From NCBI GenBank assembly GCA_020634575.1, contig JACKBM010000009.1, positions 62,001 through 126,000 of the forward strand: a DNA stretch of 64,000 bases, read 5' to 3'. Positions 1-8,100 of this stretch are shown here, piece by piece. This DNA is from Ardenticatenales bacterium. GTDB taxonomy: Bacteria > Chloroflexota > Anaerolineae > Promineifilales > Promineifilaceae. The translations under genes were made by a program, and so were the position numbers. The notes beneath the pieces were generated by a model. The model had not been told where the DNA came from. It did not search any database and saw nothing but the letters and a program-made list of their open reading frames with translations. How positions within the stretch are numbered: the first letter of the stretch is position 1; the number at the start of each line of letters is the position of its first letter.

Positions 1-198
1 AACCGTCGCCCCATCCAGGGCAAACCAGGCGCCATCCAACTCCGGGTTGAAGTTCAGATAAAACTTGCCAATCCCGGCCGCGACGGAAGCCTCAAAATAA
101 CGGCCCAGATTCCAGTTCTGCCGGTAATAACTGCCGTGCAGCTCGATAATCCGGCCAATGCTGCCGGCCACATAGTCACTAATCTCGATTTCACTCAT
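1..198 (-). CDS. GNAT-family N-acetyltransferase, N-terminal fragment
   Basis: The gene starts at the minus-strand ATG at 198-196 and runs off the left edge, so only the first 66 codons are present. The translation begins MSEIEISDYVAGSIGRIIEL and continues with a tyrosine-rich stretch (HGSYYRQNW), an FEA motif and an N-P-E-LDG-WFA pattern. This resembles the N-terminal part of GNAT acetyltransferases of the kind often fused to or found beside MarR regulators, which move an acetyl group from acetyl-CoA to an amine. The acetyl-CoA-binding motif lies outside the window, so substrate and activity cannot be judged. It is transcribed away from the XRE regulator at 398. Confidence 0.6.
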   Translation of the reverse strand, partial: MSEIEISDYVAGSIGRIIELHGSYYRQNWNLGRYFEASVAAGIGKFYLNFNPELDGAWFALDGATV

Positions 199-203
199 AC
201 CCT

Positions 204-262
204 GTCATCCCGAGCGTCCACAATTGCGAACCACACTCATCAAGAAAAAGCGAGGGACCTCT
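204..262. repeat. Dispersed GTCATCCCGA / GAGGGACCTCT repeat
   Basis: The gap 199-397 between divergent genes holds GTCATCCCGAGCG at 204-216 and GCGAGGGACCTCT at 250-262. A related pair occurs at 60796-60808 (GTCATCCCGACCG) and about 60845-60855 (GAGGGATCTCT), and an inverted CGCTCGGAATGACG at about 61365-61378. This looks like a degenerate non-coding intergenic repeat. The rest of the gap holds no clear ribosome binding site or promoter; a weak GTCT-N12-AGAC inverted repeat lies near 360-380. Confidence 0.4.
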
Positions 263-397
263 CCGCCCACCCCGCATTTGTCCCATCCAACCGCCAACCG
301 GCCACCCAACAAACTCACCATGCACCCGGCCCATTCACATGAAGAAGTGTAGAATGATGTCTCTATATTGTCATAGACTTTAAAGACGAATTTTGCC

Positions 398-1222
398 ATG
401 CATACCCAAACCGCCGGCGGCCAACGCCTGCGCACCCTGCGCAAATATTACGGCAAAACCCAGCTGGACGTAGAGCTGGAGGCGAATCTCGGCACCGGCT
501 ACCTCCAGCGGGTGGAAACCGGCCGGGTCAAACAGCCGGAGCAATACACCCTCGAACGCATCCTGGTCGCCCTGAGCGCCAGCTACAACGAACGGCGCGA
601 GACCCTCGCCTGCTTTGGCTACCTCGTCGATGCCCCCATCCCCGATGCGGGCGAAATCGCCTGGGCCATCAACCATTGCCAGGCCGAACTCGACCACGCC
701 TTTTTCCCCGCCTACCTGTTGGATTGCGCCCACCGGCTGTTGGCCTGGAACCGGCCGGCGCCGCATCTATGGGGCGATGGCGCCACAAGCGCGTCAGGTG
801 TCTATGCCTCCATGCTCAACCTCGTCTTTGACACCAGCTCCCGCTTCGGCCAGAGCATCGCCAACCCCGACGCCTTCCTACCCGCCCAGATCCGGGCCCT
901 GTGCTACGAATGGCAATGGTTCCAGGACGAGCCCTGGTACAAAGCCTTGCTCGATGAGATGATGCGGCTGCCCCGGTTTCATCATTACTGGACCCTGATG
1001 GCTGATGAGCTGACCCCATTCCCGGCCCGCCCCCTCACCGAGCTAATCTTCGCTCCCCCCGACGAACCCCGCCTGACCTTCCGTCTCGTCTCCGAGCGCT
1101 TTGTCACTGACCAGCGCTTCCGCATCATCTACCTGCTGCCGGCCGACACAGCCACGACCGAACAATGCTGGCGCTGGCAGGCCGAAGCTGGCGCTTCGCC
1201 CCAGCCCGGGGATGATCTATAA
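398..1222 (+). CDS. XRE-family transcriptional regulator with MmyB-like ligand-binding domain
   Basis: This is a 274-residue predicted cytoplasmic DNA-binding protein. Residues about 6-70 form a Cro/C1-type helix-turn-helix (GQRLRTLRKYYGKTQLDVE, then GYLQRVETGRVKQP). From about residue 100 the pattern LLDCAHRLLAWNRPAPHLWG, with later aromatic-rich helices, matches the MmyB-like C-terminal domain (PF17765), thought to bind a small fatty-acid-like ligand. The usual role of this family is ligand-controlled repression or activation of neighbouring genes. The stop lies 7 nt before the helicase start at 1230, so the two genes are probably co-transcribed. There is no strong Shine-Dalgarno sequence in front of the ATG. 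The ligand is unknown. Confidence 0.75.
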   Translation: MHTQTAGGQRLRTLRKYYGKTQLDVELEANLGTGYLQRVETGRVKQPEQYTLERILVALSASYNERRETLACFGYLVDAPIPDAGEIAWAINHCQAELDHAFFPAYLLDCAHRLLAWNRPAPHLWGDGATSASGVYASMLNLVFDTSSRFGQSIANPDAFLPAQIRALCYEWQWFQDEPWYKALLDEMMRLPRFHHYWTLMADELTPFPARPLTELIFAPPDEPRLTFRLVSERFVTDQRFRIIYLLPADTATTEQCWRWQAEAGASPQPGDDL

Positions 1223-1229
1223 TTCCCCC

Positions 1230-3542
1230 ATGTCCCTCACCATCCAGCTGCGGCCGGCCCAGGCCGAAATTCTCAAGTACCAGGACGGGTTGATGGCGGT
1301 CAGCGCCGTGCCCGGCAGCGGCAAGACGTTTACGCTTTCGTTACTGGCGGCGCAGCTCATCGCCGCCGGCAAGGTCGAGGTGACCAAAGGCCAGCAAATC
1401 CTGGTCGTCACCTACATGAATTCCGGCGCGGACAACTTCCGCCGCCGCATTCGCGAGCACCTGGAGGCGCTGGGCGTGCCACCGGCCGGTTACGACGTCC
1501 GCACCCTGCACAGCCTCGGCCTGGAAATTGTCCGCCTGGCCCAGGGCGGCGGCAGCCGCACCAGCGTCGGCGCCAACGATCTGCTGGTGCTGGATGAGGC
1601 CCAGAGCAACCTGTACCTGACCCGCGCCGTCGACAACTGGCGGACCGCCCATCCCGACGAATGGGCTTCGTTCCTGCCCGAAGGCGACCAGCGCACCCTG
1701 AACCAATGGCGCAACATCGTCGAACGAACCGCCCGCGCCTTCATCCGCACCGCCAAAAACGAGCGCTATCAGCCATTTCAGATTTACGACCAGCTCCAAC
1801 TGAGCCAGACTACTGACCTGCATGATTTTGCGGCCGACGAGTCAGAAATCGCCTACGAGTTTGTCAGCATGTTCGCCGGCATTTACGGCCAATACCAGAC
1901 CATTCTCAGCCGCCAGGGCGCCCTGGATTTTGACGATCTGATCTGGCAGGCGGCCAATCTGGTTGAGCAGCGCGAGGATATCGCCGTCGCTCTGGCCCAG
2001 CGCTGGCCCTACGTGCTGGAAGATGAAGCTCAGGACAGCGTGCCGCTCCAGGAAGTCCTGCTCGGTGGGCTGGCCCGGCAGACCGGCAACTGGGTCCGGG
2101 TCGGCGATCCCAACCAGGCGATCACGACGACGTTCACCGCCGCCGATCCGAAATATTTCAAGCAGTTTATCGCCCGGCCTGAGGTCGAGTTGCAGCCGCT
2201 GCCCAATTCCGGCCGGTGCGCCGTGCCGATCCTGGAGGCGGCCAACACCATCATGCATTGGGTGAGCGACCATCACCCGGTGCCGGAAGTGGCGGCCCAG
2301 ACCTTTTTGCGGCAGGAGATTTTGCCGACACCGGCCGGTGATGCCCAACCCAATCCCCCCTTCGGCGACATCCGCATCAAGGTTTACCGCAACCGGGAGG
2401 ATGAGGAACTGCCCAAAGTCGCCCGGCTGGCCCAGGCTTACGCCGAGAAATACCCGGAGCAGACGCTCGCCATCCTGGTCTCCACCAACGACATCGGCCA
2501 CCAGATCGCTGAACACCTGGAGGCGGCCAAGGCGGAATACGACAACCTGCTCCGTGGCGGCAGCCGCGAACGGCGCATCGCCAGCGCCCTCCACGCCCTG
2601 CTGGCCATCCTGGCCGAACCGCTATCGCGCAAGCACCTCGAAACCGCGTATGGCGCGCTCTACGAAATCGGCCATCCCGCCGTCGCCGCTGCCCGCTGGG
2701 CCGGTACCGAGGAGGCCGCCACTGCGCTGGAACGACGCAAGACGCTCCTGCGCAGTGCCGGCAACGTGGAGGCTCTTTTGTTCCCACGGGCTGGCGAATC
2801 ATTTGCCGCAGCCCTGCCGGACGGCGTCGCCAAATCAGATGAACTGCTCGATCTGGAACAGTTTTTGGCCTTTATCCGCCACGTCTTCACCTTCAGGCCG
2901 CTGCCCATCGACGACCTGGCCCTGGCCCTGGGCGACGAACTGTTCGCCAGCGGCAGCGCCGACCAATTAGACCTGGCTCTGGCTTACCAGCTCGCCGGCG
3001 TACTGCGGCGCTGGCGCGATGCTGAGCCAGACTGGCGCCTGCCCGAACTCGTCGCCCAACTCGGCGACGTCGCCGCCGGCCGTCGCCAGCTGCCCATCAA
3101 CGACCCGACCGAGCTGGGCTTCGAACCGACGCCCGGCCGTATCACCCTCATCACCCAGCATAAGGCCAAGGGGCTGGAGTGGGACGCCGTCTTCCTGGTC
3201 GGCGTCGACGCCCGCTGGTTACCCGGCAACCTGGACGGCTTCTTCCTCGGCACCTACGAATTCCTGGGCGGCAACCCGGAAGCGCTCGTCACCGCCCAAC
3301 TGCTGTATCTGATGCAGGGGCACGATGGCACCCTGCCCGGTCGCAGCGCCACGGAAACAGCCAATATCGACGTCATCAGCGAGCGGCTGCGCCTCTTCTA
3401 CGTCGCCCTCACCCGCGCCCGTCGCTTCCTCCACATCTCCCGCAGCCGCGCCACCCGCAGCTACAACCGCGAACGCCCCGCCGAGCCGGCAACGGTGATG
3501 GGGGTGTTGTATGAGTATTTGGGGGAGTTGAAGAATAGGTGA
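1230..3542 (+). CDS. UvrD/PcrA-like SF1A DNA helicase
   Basis: This is a 770-residue superfamily 1A ATP-dependent 3'-5' DNA helicase. The helicase motifs appear in order: AVPGSGKT (Walker A), TYMNSGADNF (Ia), LDFDDLI, YVLEDEAQD (II, DEAQD in place of DExQ), VGDPNQAI (III), LPNSGRC (IV), ITQHKAKGLEWD (V) and RLFYVALTRARR (VI). All are intact, so it should be active in repair or replication-fork processing. I place the start at MSLTIQ (1230), just before the conserved LRPAQAEIL; an in-frame ATG at 1101 lies inside the upstream gene and one at 1212 overlaps its stop. The ribosome site is weak, which fits translational coupling to the regulator. It is shorter and more divergent than standard UvrD, so I do not assign uvrD or pcrA. 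Confidence 0.85.
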   Translation: MSLTIQLRPAQAEILKYQDGLMAVSAVPGSGKTFTLSLLAAQLIAAGKVEVTKGQQILVVTYMNSGADNFRRRIREHLEALGVPPAGYDVRTLHSLGLEIVRLAQGGGSRTSVGANDLLVLDEAQSNLYLTRAVDNWRTAHPDEWASFLPEGDQRTLNQWRNIVERTARAFIRTAKNERYQPFQIYDQLQLSQTTDLHDFAADESEIAYEFVSMFAGIYGQYQTILSRQGALDFDDLIWQAANLVEQREDIAVALAQRWPYVLEDEAQDSVPLQEVLLGGLARQTGNWVRVGDPNQAITTTFTAADPKYFKQFIARPEVELQPLPNSGRCAVPILEAANTIMHWVSDHHPVPEVAAQTFLRQEILPTPAGDAQPNPPFGDIRIKVYRNREDEELPKVARLAQAYAEKYPEQTLAILVSTNDIGHQIAEHLEAAKAEYDNLLRGGSRERRIASALHALLAILAEPLSRKHLETAYGALYEIGHPAVAAARWAGTEEAATALERRKTLLRSAGNVEALLFPRAGESFAAALPDGVAKSDELLDLEQFLAFIRHVFTFRPLPIDDLALALGDELFASGSADQLDLALAYQLAGVLRRWRDAEPDWRLPELVAQLGDVAAGRRQLPINDPTELGFEPTPGRITLITQHKAKGLEWDAVFLVGVDARWLPGNLDGFFLGTYEFLGGNPEALVTAQLLYLMQGHDGTLPGRSATETANIDVISERLRLFYVALTRARRFLHISRSRATRSYNRERPAEPATVMGVLYEYLGELKNR

Positions 3543-3546
3543 TCAG

Positions 3547-3597
3547 TACGGGCCGTTGGCCCTTTCAGCCGTCGGTACGGGGCTACGCCCCTTTCAG
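3547..3597. repeat. Two tandem hairpin-plus-CTTTCAG units
   Basis: The 178-nt gap after the helicase holds two related 22-nt units, 3547-3568 and 3576-3597. Each is TACGGG, then a short GC hairpin (GGGCC-GTT-GGCCC, or GGGGC-TA-CGCCCC), then CTTTCAG. Two further near-repeats (CGCAGCG followed by TACTRAC) lie at about 3623-3672. The units may act as terminators for the helicase gene or be relics of a small repeat family. No gene was seen here. Confidence 0.35.
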
Positions 3598-3720
3598 TGA
3601 ACATACACTGACCGCTGAAAACGAGCGCAGCGAGTGTACTGACCACCGAAAGCGCAGCGTACTAACTGCTATTCGCTCTTTCGCCCCTAACATACTAAAA
3701 TACCCCCTATCTACAGGAAA

Positions 3721-5067
3721 ATGTCACCGAATGTGACCGGCCGGTTGAAATTGTCTATGAGCGTTGACAATCCCTTCTTCCATCGCGGCGCTATTCGCCG
3801 GGCTCGTGATTTCCATGGGCGCCAAAATGAAACGGAGCAGATCCTGGGGTTGCTGCGCAACAGCCAGAGCGTCTCCCTGATCGGCCCACGCCGTATCGGC
3901 AAGAGCTCGCAGCTGTTGCATCTACTGCGGGACCAGGTGCGGCAACCGTATGGGCTGCAATCGCCAAACTGCCTGTTCCTGCTGATCGATTGCCAGGAGT
4001 TGGGCGGCTCGCCGCCGGAAGAAGTGTACGATGCTTTGCTCACCGGCCTCCTGGACGCCGCCGCCGGCATGGAGGTTGGCGCCGTCTCGCAGCGGGGCAC
4101 CTACCACGCCCTGGACCGGGCGCTCAACAACATCACCCAGGCTGGCGCCGCGGTAGTGGTCTTGTTGGATGAGTTTGAGCTGCTGGCAGCCAATGAGCAG
4201 CTCACGCCCTACTTTTTTGCCCGCCTGCGCGGCCTGACCACCAAATATGGCCTCTCCTACGTTACGGCCAGCCAGAAACCGCTCTTTGCCATCACGGCGG
4301 ATGAGAAAATCCTGAGTTCGCCCTTTTTCAACATCTTCGTCACGCTGCCCTTGGGCTTGTACTCGCATGAAGAAGCAACCAGTTTGCTGGCCGAGCGCTT
4401 GCAGGGCACCGAAATCACTTTTCCTGACGAACTGCGGGAACGGCTGGTGCGCTTTGTCGGGCCCCATCCGTTCTTCCTGCACATCGCCGGCTATCATGCT
4501 TACCAGCAGATTCAACAAAACGACGATCAATATGAAGCCAGCCTCTGGCCCCAGATTGAAAATGCAGTGGAAATGGAAGCGGCCTCGCATCTCAATTACA
4601 TCTGGCAAAACCTGAGTACCGATGAACAGTACGCCCTGGCCATCGCCGATGGCCCGGTTGATAATTTGCGCCTGCTGGAGCAGCAATGCTTGCTGATTCC
4701 CATTGACAGGGGCCACCAGTATGCCAGCGTCATGCTGCACCGCTTTGTGCGCCGCCAGGATGTTGACGGCATTCTCCAGGCTGGCCCCTTCGTGATCGAC
4801 CCGAACCGGCATCAGGTCAAAGCGTACGGTCAGGAAATGAGCCTGACGACCTCCCAGTTCAACATCATGCGCTGCCTGGTGGAAAATGCGGGCAATGTCG
4901 TCCATGGGGAGCAGTTGGAAGAGGCCGTTTGGGGGGAAAGTCTGCGCGATGATCCAGACCGGCTCAAAACATTGATCAAGCGGTTACGCCGGGCCCTGGA
5001 GCCGCATGGCAACTGGGTTGTCAGCGAACGGGGCGTTGGCTACGCTCTGCGCGCGCCGGAAGATTAG
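3721..5067 (+). CDS. AAA/STAND-type ATPase with C-terminal OmpR-type winged helix
   Basis: This is a 448-residue cytoplasmic protein with two parts. Residues about 28-330 form an AAA/STAND ATPase of the archaeal-type ATPase group (PF01637-like): FHGRQ entry motif, Walker A GPRRIGKSS at 55-63, and Walker B VVVLLDEFE with acidic pair D150/E151, followed by a helical lid (GPHPFFLHIAGYHAYQQI). Residues about 355-446 are an OmpR/PhoB-type winged helix (SLTTSQFNIMRCLVENAG, DPDRLKTLIKRLRRAL, SERGVGYAL). The DNA-binding domain at the C-terminus of an ATPase is the reverse of SARP-type regulators. The inferred role is an ATP-switched transcription factor. The ATPase part resembles the C-terminus of the next gene, which starts 68 nt downstream in what is probably the same operon. 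The start may instead be 3757; neither has a good ribosome site. Confidence 0.75.
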   Translation: MSPNVTGRLKLSMSVDNPFFHRGAIRRARDFHGRQNETEQILGLLRNSQSVSLIGPRRIGKSSQLLHLLRDQVRQPYGLQSPNCLFLLIDCQELGGSPPEEVYDALLTGLLDAAAGMEVGAVSQRGTYHALDRALNNITQAGAAVVVLLDEFELLAANEQLTPYFFARLRGLTTKYGLSYVTASQKPLFAITADEKILSSPFFNIFVTLPLGLYSHEEATSLLAERLQGTEITFPDELRERLVRFVGPHPFFLHIAGYHAYQQIQQNDDQYEASLWPQIENAVEMEAASHLNYIWQNLSTDEQYALAIADGPVDNLRLLEQQCLLIPIDRGHQYASVMLHRFVRRQDVDGILQAGPFVIDPNRHQVKAYGQEMSLTTSQFNIMRCLVENAGNVVHGEQLEEAVWGESLRDDPDRLKTLIKRLRRALEPHGNWVVSERGVGYALRAPED

Positions 5068-5135
5068 GTCGTGGCTGGCTGCAGCGCCAGGCCGGATCTG
5101 AACACGTATTACCAGCAGGCGGCTGGAATGGCGTA

Positions 5136-8100
5136 ATGACACCACGTCGCAACACAGGCATAAAGCTACTCCTCAGCGTGATCGGGCTGCTTCTGTTGTT
5201 TTGCCTCAGCGCCCCCCAAACCAAGGCCCAAATCACCACCGATTCCGTTTATTGGCAATTTGGCGCCGTCGGCGAACTGGATCACGTCTGGCACGCGGAC
5301 ATGGACGCGGATGGCATTGAGGAGTTCGCCATCGGCGCGGCCCAAAATCGTGTCAGCTTGCTGGACGCGGGCGGGCAACCTCTCTGGCCTGAACCCTATT
5401 CGGCCGTCAATCCCATCCAGCAGCTACTCAGCGCCCCCCTGGACCCGAGCAATCCTGGCTGGCATTCGCTTATCTTGAGTGATGCAGCCAATCTGTATGC
5501 CCTCAATCAGGCGCGGGAGCTGGAGTGGCAACTGTCGCTGCCGGCCGTCCCGGTCCAGGTGGCAGTTTATCAGCCCCCGGAACAACGGGCTGCCTGGTTC
5601 GTCGTGGCCCTGGAATCAGGCGAACTCCTGGTCGTCGACAACACAGGCGTGATTCAAACCGTCGATCTTGGGCTGCCAACAGGGCCTGGTGCGCCGGCCC
5701 AGAATGCCAACCCGCAGTTGGCCATCGCGCCGTTCCTCAATGCGACCCAGCCCGCCATCGCCTTCAGCTATACCCGGGCTGACAATCAATCTGAATTATT
5801 CCTGCTGACGCCAGGCGGATTGGTCCAGCAAACGACCTTACCCATACTCATCAGCGCGATAACCGCCGCCGATTTTATCCCTGGCGAACGGGCGCTTCTG
5901 GCACTGGGTGGCGCTGACGGGGAACTGTTGCTTTATGCCGGCGCCAGCCAGGAATGGTGGCGCACGCCGTTCGTCGGGCATGAGATCACGGCTTTAGCGA
6001 TGATGCAGCACCTTTCCGAGCGCTTCCTGATTGCCGGCAACGATGCCGGCCGGTTAGTCGCTTACGATCGCTTCGGCCGCCGCCAATGGACGACGCCCCT
6101 GACCGACAATCCCATCAACCGCATCCTGAGTATCTCGGCTAATCCGGCCGGTAGCGTCGTCGGCCAGAGCTTTAGCCTGGCCGTTTCCGTCGGCAGCCTC
6201 GTCCAACAGGATTCCCAGCTCGTTCTCCTGGACCGCAACGGCCAGGCGCTACCCGACCGCTACAGCTCCACCTCCAATCAGGGCCTTTCTCGCCTTGTCG
6301 ACATCAACCGCGACGGCCACCCTGAGCTGTTCCTCGTCCGCTTCAGCACCGGCACCTTATTCGACCCGGGCATCGGCGTCGGCGAAAACCTGGTGAACTG
6401 GACCTACGACATCTCCGCTGCCCCGCGCACAGCCGAAGTGGTCGATATCAACGGCGACAATCAGGATGAGCTCCTCATCGGCGCCCGCGACGGGCGTTTG
6501 CATCTGATTGAAAACGATGGCGACGAGCTCTGGGTCCAATCCTTCGCCGGCGAGATCTCCTTTGTTGAATATCTGCCCCGGGGTGTGGATGACGAACCCA
6601 CGATTGTGGTCGTCCACAACCTGCGCCAGGTTGGCGCCGATGGCAACGAGTCGGTCATTGGCAACCTGGCGGTCTTGCGAGCCAATGGCGCCATCTTCCC
6701 GGATTGGGGCAACGAGGAGCTGACCAACACCGCCATCACAAGTTTGCTGATTCACGACATTAACCGGGACAACCGGCCGGAAATCATCATCGGCACCCGC
6801 AGCGGCGAAATCGTCACGCTGAGCCTCGACCGGCGTATCTACTGGCAAACAAATATCGAGAATGGCGTTGAGTTCCTCGTGGGTCTGGACAACGGCGGCA
6901 ACGGGCGTGCGGCCCTGATGGCGGGCAATCAGACGCAGCAGCTCCGCCTCATCAGCAACAAAGGCGCCCAATCCATCCCTGTCACCTATTTCCAGGACAT
7001 CGTCGACATTCAACCGCTGATCGCCACCGGTGGGCTCAAGACGCACCTGGCCGTAGCTATCGAGGATGGCGGCATACGCGGTCTGGATGATTTTGGGCGC
7101 TCGCTGTGGCAGTACGATTTGCAGGCGGATCCGTTGTTTGCCATACCGGCCGGTAGCAACTCCTTCGTCGTGGCGACCGACAATGATCAGCTCATTCGGT
7201 TGGCCACCAATGGCGGCGAAAACCAGGCCAACGAATTGTGGCATATCGACGATCTTGGCCGTATTTCCGCCGTCTTCTGGGGCGACCTGGACGGTGATGG
7301 CTGGGACGATGTCGCCATCGGCAACCGGGACGGCCGCCTCTTCCTGTATGGCTCAGACGGCCGTACCCGCTGGGGTGATCTGACGCTGCCCAGCGAGGTA
7401 ACCTTTGTCCGCGGCATGCGCCGGGCAGCCAATGCGCCGCCGGAGCTCCTGGTCGTGACCGGCAACGGCTTTGTGACCCATTTCCGGGCCCAGGCGAACC
7501 GGCCCCCGCTGCTGGTCAAACCAAAGGTCATCGTCAACAACGGCCAATACTCTATTTCCGTCGAAGCGATTAATGTCGAAGAGAATGAAGCTGTCCAGGT
7601 CACCCTGGAACTTTTCAACCCCGTCAGCGGGCAATGGACAGTGCACTCGCGCCAATCGAGCCGCAACGACCCGTTACTCTGGCAGCTCAATCCCAATGAC
7701 CTTGCTTCTGCTGGTGTGCGTTACCGCTTTTACTACGACGACGGCACCAATCAGGGCCGGGTTGAGCCCGCCCCAGGACCGGCGCCAGAGCTGTCCCCGA
7801 CAAGCCCCAACTATCTGCCGATGGCCATCATCCTCGGCATCATGGCCGTGATCGCTGGTGGCTATGTGTTGCGCGCGACGCGCACGCTTGATGCCCGCGT
7901 CGCCCGCTTTTACCGACGCCTGAAGAGCAATCCCGCCGCCACCATGGATCTGCTTGAGGTCGCCTACAACATCAGCGGTGGCTCGCCTGATTACCTGCTC
8001 AATCTGTCCAGCCGGGCCCGCGCCGAAAACAACCGGCTCGTGGCCAGCCTGGCCGACGGGCTGTACTTGCTGGCCGACCGGCCGGGCGCCGGCCTCGAAA

